NCBI RefSeq assembly: GCF_002927045.1
Contig: NZ_PRDW01000009.1
Coordinates: 62,001-126,000 of the forward strand
Reading direction: 5' to 3'
Source: Mycetohabitans endofungorum
GTDB lineage: Bacteria; Pseudomonadota; Gammaproteobacteria; Burkholderiales; Burkholderiaceae
DNA length: 64,000 bases
In this document: piece by piece, positions 8,339 through 20,931 of the stretch
Numbering within the stretch: the stretch's first letter is position 1
Layout of the letters: each line of letters opens with the position of its first letter
Made by a program: the position numbers and the translations under genes
Notes under the pieces: model-generated
The model's input: the letters and a program-made list of their open reading frames with translations, nothing else
The model's database searches: none
What the model was told of the DNA's origin: nothing

Positions 8339-9121
8339 CTATTTTGCCTCTTCGCTTCGGGGCTCGCTGTCCGGCTGCCCAGTGACCAGCAGCCGTGCCG
8401 CAATGATCCCGAGTTCGTATAGCACGACCAGCGGCACCGCGAGAATGAGTTGGGAGAAAACGTCGGGCGGCGTCACGATGGCGGCGACCACGAACGCGCC
8501 GACGATCACGTACGGACGCACTTCTTTGAGCTTCTTCACCGTCACCAGATTCAGCTTCGCGAGCAACACGACGACGATCGGCACTTCAAACGTCACGCCG
8601 AACGCGATGAACATCGTCAACACAAAGCTCAGATAATTGTCGATATCCGTCGACATCTCGGCGCCGAGCGGCGCATTGTAGTGCGCCATCACGCGGAAGA
8701 CAGTCGGAAAAACGACGAAATACGCGAACGCCATCCCGCACAGAAACAGCGCGTAGCTGCTCGAAACCAGGGGCACCACAAGCTTTTTCTCATGTTGGTA
8801 CAGGCCCGGCGCAATAAACGCCCAGATCTGGTACAGCACCACCGGCAGCGCGATCACGAACGCGACCAGCATCGTCACCTTCATTGGCACGAAAAACGAG
8901 CCTGTGACGTCGGTGACGATCATCTTGCCGCCTTTGGGCAAGTTCACCATCAGCGGATGAGCCAGCAACCGGAAAATGTCCGGCGCCCAATAGACCAGCG
9001 ACACGAATACCACCAGCACCGAGACGGAGGCGCGGATCACCCGCGTGCGCAACTCGATCAAATGCGAAATAAACGTTTCTTCGGTGTCTTGGTTCTGCGG
9101 ATTTTGCGGAGCTTCGCTCAC
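8339..9121 (-). CDS. tatC: Sec-independent translocase subunit TatC
   Basis: This 260-residue integral membrane receptor recognises twin-arginine signal peptides. Six hydrophobic helices are visible, with the conserved cytoplasmic N-terminal motif HLIELRTRVIRA and the first periplasmic loop ending in F-V-P-MKVT. I chose the GTG at 9121 (SEAPQNPQN follows), which gives the usual family N-terminus. A GTG at 9169 would overlap the tatB end and add 16 residues. It is the last gene of tatABC; the Rieske protein PetA is one likely substrate. Confidence 0.94.
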   Translation of the reverse strand: MSEAPQNPQNQDTEETFISHLIELRTRVIRASVSVLVVFVSLVYWAPDIFRLLAHPLMVNLPKGGKMIVTDVTGSFFVPMKVTMLVAFVIALPVVLYQIWAFIAPGLYQHEKKLVVPLVSSSYALFLCGMAFAYFVVFPTVFRVMAHYNAPLGAEMSTDIDNYLSFVLTMFIAFGVTFEVPIVVVLLAKLNLVTVKKLKEVRPYVIVGAFVVAAIVTPPDVFSQLILAVPLVVLYELGIIAARLLVTGQPDSEPRSEEAK

Positions 9122-9165
9122 AGCGGCCTGGGACGGAGAAAAAGTGGACAGGAAACGGTACCGAA

Positions 9166-9693
9166 TCACAGGAAACGGATCGGACGCCGCAGGTTAGGCG
9201 GCGTATGCCGCGCCACGCGGGCCGCGCCGGACTGTACACGGGTACGGCGTGCGGCGACCCGTTTGTACCACAGCGGCGTCGCCGTGCGCTTGACTCGCCA
9301 GTTTTTGCGCGACGAGGTCCGCCCCGCTCCACTGTACGAGTCGTGCCAAATCGAATTCGGCGTGCCGACGCCGACACCTTGCTCGGCGCTGTCCGTGCTC
9401 GGGCCGGTGCCGTCACGCCAAACATCAGTCAACTCGGTTTGCGCCTGCTGCACGTGCTCGTGAATCGAGGTTTGCATACCCCGCGCGGCATCCTCGAAGT
9501 CGGATTTCATCTTGCGCAACTCGTCCAACTCGATCTCGCGCATCACCTCCGCCTTGACGTCGTTCACATAGCGCTGGGCACGGCCGAACAATGCGCCCGC
9601 AGTGCGCGCCACACCGGGCAGCTTCTTCGGGCCGATCACGATCAGCGCCACGACGCCGATCAGCGCCATCTTGCTAAGGCCTAAGTCGAGCAT
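9166..9693 (-). CDS. tatB: Sec-independent translocase subunit TatB
   Basis: This 175-residue protein has one N-terminal transmembrane helix (MLDLGLSKMALIGVVALIVIG), the hinge PKKLP and an amphipathic helix, the TatB pattern. The tail after about residue 95 is poorly conserved and turns Arg-rich. It is longer than in many relatives. TatB joins TatC in signal peptide recognition. It follows tatA by 33 bases. Confidence 0.93.
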   Translation of the reverse strand: MLDLGLSKMALIGVVALIVIGPKKLPGVARTAGALFGRAQRYVNDVKAEVMREIELDELRKMKSDFEDAARGMQTSIHEHVQQAQTELTDVWRDGTGPSTDSAEQGVGVGTPNSIWHDSYSGAGRTSSRKNWRVKRTATPLWYKRVAARRTRVQSGAARVARHTPPNLRRPIRFL

Positions 9694-9726
9694 GGCGGGG
9701 AACCAGTCAGCGCACGAGCTGCGCGC

Positions 9727-9960
9727 TCAACGCGCATCGCGCGAACCGGCCTTCTCCTTCGCGTCGACATCGATCGTATCGGAGCGTGGCAGTTCCTTGT
9801 GCGGGTCGGTGCTAGCCTCTTGCGCGTCGCGCATACCTTCCTTGAAGCCCTTGACCGCACCACCGAGGTCGCTGCCGATGTTGCGCAGCTTTTTCGTGCC
9901 GAACACCAACGCAACGATCAACAGCACGATCAACCAGTGCCAAATACTTAACGAACCCAT
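9727..9960 (-). CDS. tatA: Sec-independent translocase pore subunit TatA
   Basis: This 77-residue protein has the TatA pattern: a short N-terminal helix ([17 protein letters not shown]), the FGTKKLR hinge, an amphipathic helix ([17 protein letters not shown]) and a charged tail. It oligomerises to open the passage for folded proteins. GGAGAG precedes the ATG. It is the first tat gene, placed after hinT in the long minus-strand block. Confidence 0.95.
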   Translation of the reverse strand: MGSLSIWHWLIVLLIVALVFGTKKLRNIGSDLGGAVKGFKEGMRDAQEASTDPHKELPRSDTIDVDAKEKAGSRDAR

Positions 9961-9993
9961 AAAAACTCTCCGATTTCGAATGCGTGCGGTGTA

Positions 9994-10356
9994 TCAACCC
10001 ATCCTCAACCACGGCCGCGGGCCGGCCAGGATATGCGCGTGCAGGTGGTAGACTTCCTGCCCGCCGCCCGGCCCGGTGTTGATCACGGTCCGGAAACCGG
10101 TTTGCCCACCGGTGTATGCGCAACCCAATTGCTCGGCCAGGCGCGCGACTAGTATTGCCATTCTACCAAGCAGCGGTGCATCTTCTTCCGTGCAATGGGA
10201 CAGTGTTTCGATATGTTTTCGAGGAATGACCAGCACGTGCACGGCAGCTGCCGGCCGCAGATCGTGGAACGCGACGAATTCGTCGTTCTCGAACACCTTT
10301 TTGCTCGGCAACTCGCCGCTGGCGATCTTGCAAAAGATACAGTCGGATTGCGTCAT
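9994..10356 (-). CDS. hinT: HIT-family purine nucleoside phosphoramidase
   Basis: This 120-residue cytoplasmic protein has the histidine triad HLHAHIL near the C-terminus and an N-terminal CIFCKI segment typical of HinT. It hydrolyses AMP-lysine and aminoacyl-AMP type phosphoramidates. Its position between the his genes and tatABC is conserved in Burkholderia. Confidence 0.93.
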   Translation of the reverse strand: MTQSDCIFCKIASGELPSKKVFENDEFVAFHDLRPAAAVHVLVIPRKHIETLSHCTEEDAPLLGRMAILVARLAEQLGCAYTGGQTGFRTVINTGPGGGQEVYHLHAHILAGPRPWLRMG

Positions 10357-10380
10357 ATCACGTTTCCAGTCAGCCCACCG

Positions 10381-10788
10381 TCATGCCGCCGCCCGCTGTC
10401 GCACCGGCAACGGCTTGTTGTCGTTCAGATACAGCCATCCCTTGATGATCCGGTAAAGTACCCAGACGCCGGCGGCGAACCAGATGGCGAAACCGATCAC
10501 AATCACCATCGTGACGAAACCCACGCCGCCCCACACCAATCCCCACCAGAAGGTGCGAATCTGCCAATCGAAATGCGCGGCGTACGGCGTGTGGGCAACA
10601 TCGTCACGCTTGACGTAATTGACGATGACAGCAATCAGGGCCGACACGCCGCCAGTGAACCACACCAACGCATAGAGCGCGTACAACAGATGGGTAAGCG
10701 TTCTGAGCGAGCGCAGCCGCTGTTCGTCCAGCGGCGCACGCTGGACCGTGCGCACCGCACGCTCGTTGCCATCTAACGGATCATTCAT
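10381..10788 (-). CDS. DUF4870-like membrane protein
   Basis: This 135-residue protein has three predicted hydrophobic helices (about residues 33-57, 79-98 and 100-120) and a polar N-terminus. The layout with IGFAIWFAAGVWVLYRIIKGWL fits DUF4870 proteins of unknown function. The ATG at 10788 follows GGAG; a longer start adds 11 unsupported residues. It lies between hisE and hinT in the same transcription direction. Confidence 0.85.
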   Translation of the reverse strand: MNDPLDGNERAVRTVQRAPLDEQRLRSLRTLTHLLYALYALVWFTGGVSALIAVIVNYVKRDDVAHTPYAAHFDWQIRTFWWGLVWGGVGFVTMVIVIGFAIWFAAGVWVLYRIIKGWLYLNDNKPLPVRQRAAA

Positions 10789-10817
10789 CGCGTCGCTCCG
10801 CAGCACTGCCGCATGCC

Positions 10818-11243
10818 TCAATCACCATCCTGTTCGCGCTCGCGCCGCTTGCGCAACGCCTTTTCCTCAATGCCCGATAGGCCCTCGCGGCGTTGCAGTT
10901 CGGCCAGCACGTCATTGGGCCCAACACCATAATGCGACAACATGATAAGACAATGGAACCACAGGTCGGCCACCTCGTTCACCAGCGTCGCGCTCGAGCC
11001 CTCGTGGCGCGCGTCCTTGGCCGCCATCACAACTTCGGTGGCCTCCTCGCCGATCTTTTTCAAAATCGCGTCGTCGCCCTTGTGGAACAGTCGCGCGACA
11101 TAAGAGGCCTCGGGATCGCCCCCCTTGCGGCCGTCAATCGTCGCCGCCAGCCGCAGCAACACGTCGCGCGGGGTGTCGTTCACGTCCCGTGCACGCCTGG
11201 CGTCAGCCGTCCCGTGCAGCATAGGTTGAGTATGGTAGGTCAT
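10818..11243 (-). CDS. hisE: Phosphoribosyl-ATP pyrophosphatase
   Basis: HisE performs the second step of histidine synthesis, removing pyrophosphate from PR-ATP. The 141-residue frame has the MazG-like helical motif [16 protein letters not shown] and [12 protein letters not shown], with the acidic metal ligands of this fold. The ATG at 11243 overlaps the hisI stop in an ATGA arrangement, favouring this start over the internal ATG at 11222. It is the last his gene of the cluster. Confidence 0.95.
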   Translation of the reverse strand: MTYHTQPMLHGTADARRARDVNDTPRDVLLRLAATIDGRKGGDPEASYVARLFHKGDDAILKKIGEEATEVVMAAKDARHEGSSATLVNEVADLWFHCLIMLSHYGVGPNDVLAELQRREGLSGIEEKALRKRREREQDGD

Positions 11244-11641
11244 GAATAGATGCTTTCCGGATCCTTCAGGACGGAGGCGACCGATATCCAGCCGCCGTCG
11301 TCCACGGTGCCTTCGAATTTCTGAAAAAAACACGAATGCCGGCCGGTATGGCAGGCAATGCCAGATACCTGCTCGACCTTCAACAGCACGACATCCTCGT
11401 CGCAGTCCAGCCGCACTTCGCGCACGTGTTGCACATGGCCGGACGCCTCGCCCTTGAACCACAGCTTGTTGCGCGAGCGGGAAAAATAGACGGCACGCCC
11501 CAGCTCGATGGTCTTGGCCAATGCTTCGCGGTTCATCCACGCGAACATCAACACATCGTTGCTCGACGCTTCCTGCGCGATCACCGGCACCAGGCCGTTC
11601 GCGTCCCATTTCACCTTGTCCAGCCAGTCGTTGCCGTCCAT
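11240..11641 (-). CDS. hisI: Phosphoribosyl-AMP cyclohydrolase
   Basis: This 133-residue monofunctional enzyme catalyses the third histidine step. Zinc/metal cysteines are in RLDCDED and [13 protein letters not shown], and [10 protein letters not shown]-type residues ([11 protein letters not shown] here) form the core. In enterobacteria it is fused to HisE; here the two are separate but overlap by 4 bases. The start overlaps the hisF stop by one base (TAATG). Confidence 0.96.
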   Translation of the reverse strand: MDGNDWLDKVKWDANGLVPVIAQEASSNDVLMFAWMNREALAKTIELGRAVYFSRSRNKLWFKGEASGHVQHVREVRLDCDEDVVLLKVEQVSGIACHTGRHSCFFQKFEGTVDDGGWISVASVLKDPESIYS

Positions 11642-12414
11642 TACTGCCTCACTGCAATGCCACGTTCGGCCATGAACCGCTTCACGTCGCCGACCGTGTA
11701 TTCGCCATAGTGGAAAATGCTGGCAGCCAATACCGCGTCCGCGCGGCCATCAGTGACCCCGTCGGCCAGATGCTGCAGCGAGCCCACGCCGCCCGAGGCG
11801 ATGACCGGCACCGACACCGCGTCCGATACCGCGCGCGTGAGCGCCAGATCGAATCCACTTTTGGTACCATCCCGGTCCATGCTGGTCAGCAAGATCTCGC
11901 CGGCTCCAAACTGCGCCATCCGACACGCCCATTGTACGGCGTCGAGCCCAGTCGCCTTGCGGCCGCCGTGCGTAAACACCTCCCAACGTGGCGCCTCATG
12001 CGAATCACCGACCTGCTTCGCGTCGATCGCAACGACGATGCACTGCGAACCGTAGCGCTCGCTTACGTCGCGGACGAACTGCGGATTGGCCACCGCGGTG
12101 GAATTTACACTGACTTTGTCGGCGCCTGCGTTGAGCAGCCGTCGTACGTCCTCGACGGTGCGCACGCCACCGCCGACCGTCAGCGGAATGAACACCCGCG
12201 CGGCGACCGACTCGATGATCGGCAGGATCAAGTCGCGCCCGTCGGACGTCGCGGTAATGTCCAGGAACGTGAGTTCGTCAGCCCCCTGCTCGTCGTAGCG
12301 CCGCGCGATCTCGACCGGATCGCCGGCGTCGCGCAGTTCGACGAAATTGACGCCCTTGACGACCCGTCCGGCGGTCACGTCAAGACACGGAATGATGCGT
12401 TTCGGTAAAGCCAT
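11641..12414 (-). CDS. hisF: Imidazole glycerol phosphate synthase, cyclase subunit
   Basis: This 257-residue TIM barrel is the partner of His[19 protein letters not shown] at the N-terminus and the phosphate-binding GGVRTVEDV and ASGGVGSL loops are HisF signatures. The catalytic aspartates are in CLDV and TSMDRDG. It closes the imidazole ring, releasing AICAR. It follows hisA by 84 bases. Confidence 0.97.
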   Translation of the reverse strand: MALPKRIIPCLDVTAGRVVKGVNFVELRDAGDPVEIARRYDEQGADELTFLDITATSDGRDLILPIIESVAARVFIPLTVGGGVRTVEDVRRLLNAGADKVSVNSTAVANPQFVRDVSERYGSQCIVVAIDAKQVGDSHEAPRWEVFTHGGRKATGLDAVQWACRMAQFGAGEILLTSMDRDGTKSGFDLALTRAVSDAVSVPVIASGGVGSLQHLADGVTDGRADAVLAASIFHYGEYTVGDVKRFMAERGIAVRQ

Positions 12415-12498
12415 GAAAGTAGGTGCTGAAAAGTGAAACGCGTGGGGCCAGCGCGACGGCGGCGCACGGGCAGCTGACCCGCGGCGCGCGCCGCAGCT

Positions 12499-13248
12499 TC
12501 AGGCGCTGGACTCGCGCAGCGAATCGGCAAGGTTCTGCGCAGCCGTGAAATCGAGTTCGCCGGAATAAATCGCGCGCCCACAAATCACACCCTCGATCCC
12601 GTCGTCCTCGACGGCGCACAGCGCGTCGATGTCGGCCAGATTCGACAGCCCACCGCTGGCGATCACCGGAATCTTGACCGCCTGCGCGAGACGCACGGTC
12701 GCTTCGATGTTGATTCCCTGCAACATACCGTCGCGGCCGATATCGGTATAGACGATCGCCTCGACGCCGTAATCCTCAAACTTGCGCGCCAAGTCGATCA
12801 CCTCGTGCCCGGTCAGCTTGCTCCAGCCGTCCGTGGCCACTTTGCCGTCCTTCGCGTCCAGCCCGACGATGATATGGCCGCCGAATGCACTGCACGCATC
12901 CCGCAGGAATCCCGGGTTCTTCACCGCGGCCGTACCGATGATCACATACGACAGTCCATCGTCCAGGTACCGCTCGATCGTATTGAGGTCGCGAATCCCG
13001 CCACCGAGCTGCACCGGAATCTCATCACCGACCTCGGCGATGATCGAGCGAATCGCTTCTTCGTTCCTCGGCTTGCCGGCGAACGCGCCATTCAGGTCGA
13101 CCAGATGAAGCCGACGCGCACCGTTATCCACCCAATGACGGGCCATGGCCGCCGGGTCCTCGGAAAAGACCGTCACCTGTTCCATATCGCCTTGCTTCAG
13201 GCGCACACATTGACCGTCCTTGAGGTCGATGGCCGGGATGAGCAACAT
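12499..13248 (-). CDS. hisA: ProFAR isomerase
   Basis: This 249-residue TIM barrel is homologous to His[19 protein letters not shown] at the N-terminus, QLGGGIRDL and [12 protein letters not shown] mark the catalytic and phosphate-binding loops. It performs the fourth histidine step (Amadori isomerisation of ProFAR). A 242-base spacer with a heptamer repeat separates it from hisH. Confidence 0.97.
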   Translation of the reverse strand: MLLIPAIDLKDGQCVRLKQGDMEQVTVFSEDPAAMARHWVDNGARRLHLVDLNGAFAGKPRNEEAIRSIIAEVGDEIPVQLGGGIRDLNTIERYLDDGLSYVIIGTAAVKNPGFLRDACSAFGGHIIVGLDAKDGKVATDGWSKLTGHEVIDLARKFEDYGVEAIVYTDIGRDGMLQGINIEATVRLAQAVKIPVIASGGLSNLADIDALCAVEDDGIEGVICGRAIYSGELDFTAAQNLADSLRESSA

Positions 13249-13387
13249 AACTATCGCGTGTCAGTCTGGAGTGAAAAATTCATTGGGCTGCCACCACGTT
13301 GCGGTGTGACGGCAGGTCTTTGCTAGTTTAGTACAAGTTGTAAGGCGGCCCCGGCCGGCGCGCGACCCAGTGCCGAAGGCTGCGCGC

Positions 13388-13485
13388 CACCGAACACCGA
13401 ACACCGGGCATCGGGCATCGGGCATCGGGCATCAGGCATCAGGCATCAGGCATCAGGCATCAGGCATCAGGCATCAGGCATCAGC
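13388..13485. repeat. Heptamer tandem repeat (14 units) between hisH and hisA
   Basis: Fourteen consecutive 7-base units: two caccgaa, one caccggg, three catcggg, seven catcagg and one catcagc. The sequence shifts stepwise from one variant to the next, typical of a repeat that grows by slippage. It ends 5 bases before the hisH stop codon and lies in the hisH-hisA spacer (13249-13490), so its RNA is part of the his transcript. Confidence 0.95.
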
Positions 13486-13490
13486 AATCA

Positions 13491-14132
13491 TCATGGATTC
13501 CACCGGACAAAATTGCGATACAGCCGCAACCCCGCTTCCGCGCTTTTTTCGGGATGGAACTGGGTGGCAAAAATGTTATCCCGTGCTACCGCGGACGTAA
13601 ACGGCGCGCCGTACACCGTTTCCCCAACGGTGTCAGACGCGTCGTCGGGTACCACATAATAGCTGTGCACGAAATAGAAGAAGCTCTGGTCGGCGATGCC
13701 ATCCCACAGCGGGTGGGGCCGGGTCTGCCGCACCCGGTTCCAGCCCATCTGCGGCACCTTGAAACGCGAGCCGTCGTCCTGCAGCTTGCCGTCCAGTTGA
13801 AAACGCATGCACTTGCCGCCCAGCACACCCAGGCCCTTCGTATCAGCCTCCTCACTCCAGTCGAACAGCATTTGCTCGCCCACACACACGCCCAGGACCG
13901 GCTTGGTGCGTGTCGCCTCCAGCACCGCGTCCTGCAGCCCCGAGGCGGCCAGCGACGCCATGCAATCGCGCATCGCCCCTTGACCGGGCAGCACCACGCG
14001 ATGCGCGGCGCGTACCTTGTGCACGTCGCTGACCACTTGCACGTCGGCCTGTGGTGCGGCGCGCAACATCGCCTGCCAGACCGAGCGCAGGTTGCCCATT
14101 CCGTAGTCGACAATCGCTATCGAAGTTTTCAT
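13491..14132 (-). CDS. hisH: Imidazole glycerol phosphate synthase, glutamine amidotransferase subunit
   Basis: This 213-residue class I amidotransferase supplies ammonia to HisF. The nucleophile is in GVCVGEQM, and the catalytic His-Glu pair is in [25 protein letters not shown] at the N-terminus is diagnostic. The ATG at 14132 gives the family start; a longer frame to 14153 adds seven residues. Confidence 0.96.
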   Translation of the reverse strand: MKTSIAIVDYGMGNLRSVWQAMLRAAPQADVQVVSDVHKVRAAHRVVLPGQGAMRDCMASLAASGLQDAVLEATRTKPVLGVCVGEQMLFDWSEEADTKGLGVLGGKCMRFQLDGKLQDDGSRFKVPQMGWNRVRQTRPHPLWDGIADQSFFYFVHSYYVVPDDASDTVGETVYGAPFTSAVARDNIFATQFHPEKSAEAGLRLYRNFVRWNP

Positions 14133-14259
14133 GCAGACCCGCTTCTGATACACATCCTTCCCAAAACCGCGCGGGGTGGTCGCACCACCCGCCCCGCGCG
14201 CTGTTCGCCTGCTACCTGAGTACCGGTAGCAGTATTTTCAATCAGTATCAGTTCGAGTA

Positions 14260-14600
14260 ACTCGCACCAGTAGTGCGACTTGTTCGCATACACGATTACG
14301 GTACTGATCGTCCCCGGCCCCGTCAGCAGCGGAATCGCCAGCGGCACACGACGGCCACGCTGCTCTTCACCTCGGCCTCGTCGCGCTCCTCGGCGGGGTG
14401 CTGCGCGCGTTGCCCAAGCGACGCCGTCGAAATGCCGAAGAAAGAGATAATGCGCTCGCCGAGCGTGGCCGATACCGCGCGATCACGCAGACCACCGATA
14501 TCGACGCAACGCGTATCGTGCGACGCTTCTCCGCCGCGCTTTGGTGCGCAGTTAGGCTCAAGCAAAATGGCACCGCACGGTTGAGCAACGGTGGCAACGT
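14260..14600 (-). pseudogene. Decayed MarC-family membrane protein gene
   Basis: Three frames together read like one MarC-family protein. About 14582-14484 gives RAVPFCLSLTAHQSAAEKRR, 14478-14347 gives LGERIISFFGIS and later AEVKSSVAVV, and 14347-14280 gives PLAIPLLTGPGTISTVIVYA. The breaks near 14481 and 14347 are single-base frameshifts. The helix expected after FFGIS is missing, suggesting an internal deletion, and the N-terminal and C-terminal helices are absent. It sits immediately after hisB, where other Burkholderia carry an intact MarC-like gene (from memory). MarC proteins are inner membrane proteins of unclear function. Confidence 0.8.
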
Positions 14601-14603
14601 GTT

Positions 14604-15191
14604 CTACAGGCTGCCCTTGGTTGACGGGATCTGTCCGGCCGCGCGCTCATCGATCTCGGCGGCCATGCGCAGCGCCCGGCCGAACGCCTTGAACGCGGTC
14701 TCAACCTGGTGATGCGCATTCAAGCCGCGCAAGTTGTCGATATGCAGCGTGACGCCGGCATGATTGACGAAGCCGCGAAAAAACTCGATCGTTAGATCGA
14801 CATCGAAGTTGCCGATCCGCGCGCGCGTGAACGGGATATGGAACTCCAGTCCCGGGCGTCCGGAAAAATCAATGACGACGCGGGACAATGCTTCGTCCAG
14901 CGGTACGTACGCGTGGCCGTAGCGGCGAATGCCCTTACGGTCGCCGAGCGCCTTGGCGACAGCCTGGCCCAGCGTAATGCCGGTGTCCTCGACCGTATGG
15001 TGGTCGTCTATGTGCCAGTCGCCGAGCGCGTTGACCTCGAGATCGATCAAGCCGTGGCGGGCAATTTGATCCAGCATGTGATCGAGAAACGGCACCCCGG
15101 TGTTCAGCTTCTGCTGGCCGGTGCCGTCCAGATTGACCTTGACCCGGATCTGCGTTTCGCTCGTGTTGCGCACGACTTCCGCAATACGCAT
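14604..15191 (-). CDS. hisB: Imidazoleglycerol-phosphate dehydratase
   Basis: This 195-residue monofunctional enzyme performs the sixth histidine step. The two metal-binding repeats are visible: [13 protein letters not shown] with [16 protein letters not shown], and the later [21 protein letters not shown] with AFKAFGRAL. Unlike the enterobacterial protein it lacks the phosphatase domain, as expected in betaproteobacteria. Confidence 0.97.
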   Translation of the reverse strand: MRIAEVVRNTSETQIRVKVNLDGTGQQKLNTGVPFLDHMLDQIARHGLIDLEVNALGDWHIDDHHTVEDTGITLGQAVAKALGDRKGIRRYGHAYVPLDEALSRVVIDFSGRPGLEFHIPFTRARIGNFDVDLTIEFFRGFVNHAGVTLHIDNLRGLNAHHQVETAFKAFGRALRMAAEIDERAAGQIPSTKGSL

Positions 15192-15240
15192 GGATATTCC
15201 TGAAAATGGCGGAAAAAGTTAAACGGCGACTCGCACGCGA

Positions 15241-16311
15241 TTAAACCAGCACATTTTTCAACGCAGCCAGCAATTGTGCATTCTCATCCGGCGTGCTGAC
15301 CGTAATCCGCACGCACTCAGCCAGCAACGGATGCATTTTACTCACGTTTTTGATCAGAATCCGTGCGCCGAGCAGCGCGTCGAACACCGCGGCGGCATCC
15401 GGCACGCGCACCAGCAAGAAGTTCCCCGCACTCGGGAACACGTGAGCCCCGGGCAACGCGCCGATCGCCTCGGCCAGTCGCGCCCGCTCGGCACGCAACT
15501 CAGCGGCCTGCGCATCGAGCACTTCCAGGTGATCAAGCATAAAATCGACCGTCGCCTGCGTCAGCACGTTGGTGTTGTAGGGGGGGCGCACCTTGTCGAA
15601 TTCGTTGATCCAGGCCGGCAAACCGACCAGATAGCCGAGCCGGATACCGGCCAGGCCCAGCTTGGAGACGGTGCGCATGACCACCACGTTGTCGAACTCG
15701 CCGACCCGCGACATCCAGCTGCGCTGCGCGAACGGTTGATACGCCTCGTCGATGACCACCAGCGACCGGTCGGCCGCGCGCACAACTCGCTCGAGATCCG
15801 CGTCGTCGAACAGCGTGCCGGTCGGATTGTTCGGGTAGGCCAGATAGATCACCGCGGGCTGGTGTGCAGCGACGGCCTCCAGCATCGCACCCACGTCCAG
15901 CGTCAAATCGACGTTCAGTGGCACACCAACGAATTCTAGATGGGCGAGCTTGGCTGACATCGAATACATCACGAAGCCGGGTACCGGCGCCAGGATCTTG
16001 GCGCCCGGCTTCGCGCACGCGGTCGCAATCAGGCTGATCAATTCGTCCGAGCCGTTGCCCAGCAGCACATCGCAACCAACCGGCACCTGCATCGCGCACT
16101 TGAGCTTGTCCAGCAGCGCGCCGGGCCGCGGCAGTGGGTAGCGGTTCAACGCCACCTGTGCGAGCCGCTCGCCGAGCCGGTCCGCAAGCGGCCGCGGCAG
16201 CGCGTAGGGGTTTTCCATTGCGTCCAGCTTGATCAAGCCGGCGGCATCCGGTACCGGATAGCTCGTCATCGCAAGCACGTCCGCGCGAATGATGTCCTGG
16301 GGTATCGTCAT
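15241..16311 (-). CDS. hisC: Histidinol-phosphate aminotransferase
   Basis: This 356-residue fold type I PLP enzyme converts imidazole acetol phosphate to histidinol phosphate. [29 protein letters not shown] and the PLP lysine in [13 protein letters not shown] are clear. It is 41 bases downstream of hisD in the operon. Confidence 0.96.
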   Translation of the reverse strand: MTIPQDIIRADVLAMTSYPVPDAAGLIKLDAMENPYALPRPLADRLGERLAQVALNRYPLPRPGALLDKLKCAMQVPVGCDVLLGNGSDELISLIATACAKPGAKILAPVPGFVMYSMSAKLAHLEFVGVPLNVDLTLDVGAMLEAVAAHQPAVIYLAYPNNPTGTLFDDADLERVVRAADRSLVVIDEAYQPFAQRSWMSRVGEFDNVVVMRTVSKLGLAGIRLGYLVGLPAWINEFDKVRPPYNTNVLTQATVDFMLDHLEVLDAQAAELRAERARLAEAIGALPGAHVFPSAGNFLLVRVPDAAAVFDALLGARILIKNVSKMHPLLAECVRITVSTPDENAQLLAALKNVLV

Positions 16312-16351
16312 AGTCTGGTATCCAAACTGTCCCGCCTGCCCGCCGGTGCGT

Positions 16352-17674
16352 TCAGCCGCCGGTCTTCATCCGATACTCGGCGCTGCGCGCGTGCGCCTGC
16401 AGGCCCTCGCCATACGCGAGTTCCGCGGCAATTTCACCCAGCGTCTGCGCCCCTTCGGCGCTCACTTCAATCACGCTCGAGCGCTTCAGGAAGTCATACA
16501 CGCCTAACGGCGACGAAAAGCGTGCAGTACGGGAAGTCGGCAGCACGTGGTTCGGGCCCGCACAATAATCGCCGAGGCTCTCGCTCGTGTAGCGGCCGAG
16601 GAAGATCGCGCCAGCATGGCGAATATGCTGCACCCATTGATGCGGCTCGAGCGCCGACACCTCCAGGTGCTCCGGCGCGATGTCGTTGGCGATCGCGCAT
16701 GCCTCGGCCATGTCCCGGACCTTGATCAACGCGCCGCGATCCTGCAGCGAACGGGTGATCACGTCGCGCCGCGGCATCGTCCCAATCAGCTGGTCAATCG
16801 CCTCCTCGACGCGCCGGATGAACACGGCGTCCGGACACAATAGGATCGACTGCGCGAGTTCATCGTGCTCGGCCTGCGAAAACAGGTCCATCGCGACCCA
16901 ACGCGGATCGGTGGTGCCATCGCACAACACCAAGATCTCCGATGGACCGGCGATCATGTCGATGCCCACCGTGCCGAACACTCGTCGCTTGGCGGCGGCG
17001 ACGTAGGCATTGCCCGGTCCACAGATCTTGTCCACGGCCGGGATCGCATCCGTACCGTATGCGAGCGCGCCGATGGCCTGGGCGCCCCCGATGGTCAACA
17101 CTCGGTCCACGCCGCCAAGCAGCGCGGCAGCCAGCACGAGGTCATTGGCCACGCCGTCCGGCGTCGGCACCACCATCACGATTTCGCGCACGCCAGCCAC
17201 GCGCGCCGGAATCGCATTCATCAGCACCGACGACGGGTAGGCGGCCTTACCACCGGGCACGTACACGCCGACGCGGTCCAGCGGCGTGACCTTTTGGCCG
17301 AGCACCGTGCCATCCGCCTCGGTGTACTGCCAGCTATGGCTGCCACATTCGATTTTTTGCTTGTCGTGATACGCGTGCACGCGTGCCGCCGCCGCCTCCA
17401 ACGCTGCCCGGCGCTTGGGCTCCAGCGCATCCAGTGCCGCCTGCAGCTGGGCAGCCGGCAATTCCAGGGACGCAACGCTGTCCACGTCCAGCCGGTCAAA
17501 ACGCTTCGTATATTCCAGCACAGCGGCATCGCCGCGTAATTTGACGTCAGCTAAGATCTGCGCGACCGAGCGCTCGATCGCTTCGTCTTCGCTCGCCTCG
17601 AATGCGAGCACGGCCGCCAACGCCGGCTTGAAACCGGCATCCGAGGAGTCGAGTTTGCGGATCTTGATCGCCAT
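16352..17674 (-). CDS. hisD: Histidinol dehydrogenase
   Basis: This 440-residue zinc enzyme performs the last two oxidations to histidine. The NAD and zinc-binding segments [39 protein letters not shown] and APEHLEV carry the catalytic Glu/His residues. It lies 30 bases downstream of hisG. Confidence 0.97.
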   Translation of the reverse strand: MAIKIRKLDSSDAGFKPALAAVLAFEASEDEAIERSVAQILADVKLRGDAAVLEYTKRFDRLDVDSVASLELPAAQLQAALDALEPKRRAALEAAAARVHAYHDKQKIECGSHSWQYTEADGTVLGQKVTPLDRVGVYVPGGKAAYPSSVLMNAIPARVAGVREIVMVVPTPDGVANDLVLAAALLGGVDRVLTIGGAQAIGALAYGTDAIPAVDKICGPGNAYVAAAKRRVFGTVGIDMIAGPSEILVLCDGTTDPRWVAMDLFSQAEHDELAQSILLCPDAVFIRRVEEAIDQLIGTMPRRDVITRSLQDRGALIKVRDMAEACAIANDIAPEHLEVSALEPHQWVQHIRHAGAIFLGRYTSESLGDYCAGPNHVLPTSRTARFSSPLGVYDFLKRSSVIEVSAEGAQTLGEIAAELAYGEGLQAHARSAEYRMKTGG

Positions 17675-17704
17675 ACGAGTTCCTTGTGTCCCGTGATGCG
17701 GGCA

Positions 17705-19857
<2,153 letters not shown>

Positions 19858-20097
19858 TCATCGGTTTTGCCATTCAGTCGGTGTCAGCGTCTTCATGCTC
19901 AACGCGTGAATCTCCTCGCGCATGCGCTCGCCCAGCGCCGCATAGACAAGCTGGTGCCGCGCGATACTGCGCTTGCCCTCGAATGCCGAGCTGACGATCG
20001 TCGCGAAGAAGTGCTGGCCGTCGCCTTCGATGTCGATACGCTCGCACGGCAAGCCGGCTTCAATATATTCCTTGACTTGTTCCGGGGTCGGCAACAT
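19858..20097 (-). CDS. BolA/IbaG-family protein
   Basis: This 79-residue protein of the BolA fold has the invariant RHQLVYAALGERM helix region and a Cys early in the chain (LPCERI). BolA proteins partner monothiol glutaredoxins and bind Fe-S clusters. IbaG subtype genes lie beside murA, as here, so IbaG is the more likely assignment. Confidence 0.92.
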   Translation of the reverse strand: MLPTPEQVKEYIEAGLPCERIDIEGDGQHFFATIVSSAFEGKRSIARHQLVYAALGERMREEIHALSMKTLTPTEWQNR

Positions 20098-20175
20098 CGC
20101 AAGTCCCTCTCAGTATGCTTTCAATTGTGGGTCGCGACGCACGCCGAGCGCGACGCCTTGACCGATTCCCATGCT

Positions 20176-20931
20176 TCAATGACGCAGTTTGTACCCGCTC
20201 GCCAGCAAGCGTACCGCCAATGCCGCGACGGCGACGAAAAATCCCCCCACCACTGCCAGACTGGCAAGCGGCGCCACGTCGGACGCACCGAAAAAGCCGA
20301 AGCGAAATCCGTCGATCATGTAGAAGAAAGGGTTCAGGCGCGATACGTGCCGCCACAGGTCCGGCAACGTATGCGTCGAATAAAACACGCCGGACAGGAA
20401 CGTCAACGGCATGATCAGGAAGTTCTGGAATGCCGCCAGTTGGTCGAACTTCTCGGCCCAGATCCCAGCGATCAGGCCCAGCGTGCCGAGGATCGCCGCG
20501 CCAAGCATGGCGAACGCGACAATATACAGCGGCGCGAAGAACGGCACCGGGATGAACGCAATGGTCACGACGAATACCCCCAGCCCGACAGTCAGGCCGC
20601 GCACAACCGAGGCCAGCACGTAGGCGCAGAACATCTCCCAGTGCGACAGCGGCGACAACAGGGCGAACACTAGGTTGCCGGTGATCTTGGACTGAATCAA
20701 CGACGACGAGCTGTTCGCAAATGCATTTTGCAACACGCTCATCATAACCAGTCCCGGAATGAGGAAACTCGTGTACTCGACGCCAGGATAGACCTGGACA
20801 TGGCCACGCAACGCGTGGCCAAAGATGGTCAGGTACAACAACGCGGTCATCACCGGGGCCAGCACGGTCTGGAAGGCCACCTTCCAGAACCGCAGCACTT
20901 CCTTGTAAAACAGCGTCCTGAAGCCTGTCAT
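20176..20931 (-). CDS. ABC-2 type permease (YadH-like)
   Basis: This 251-residue membrane protein has six hydrophobic helices and the ABC-2 pattern (FLIPGLVMMSVLQNAFANSS, PLTFLSGVFYS, LNPFFYMIDGFR). It pairs with the ATPase encoded upstream; the genes overlap by 4 bases (ATGA). The substrate is unknown, and homologues are called YadH or multidrug exporters. Confidence 0.93.
   Translation of the reverse strand: MTGFRTLFYKEVLRFWKVAFQTVLAPVMTALLYLTIFGHALRGHVQVYPGVEYTSFLIPGLVMMSVLQNAFANSSSSLIQSKITGNLVFALLSPLSHWEMFCAYVLASVVRGLTVGLGVFVVTIAFIPVPFFAPLYIVAFAMLGAAILGTLGLIAGIWAEKFDQLAAFQNFLIMPLTFLSGVFYSTHTLPDLWRHVSRLNPFFYMIDGFRFGFFGASDVAPLASLAVVGGFFVAVAALAVRLLASGYKLRH

Noticed and set aside
13388-13485. 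Possible CRISPR-like array
   Set aside because: The units are 7 bases long and directly adjacent, with no spacers and no cas genes nearby, so it is a simple tandem repeat.
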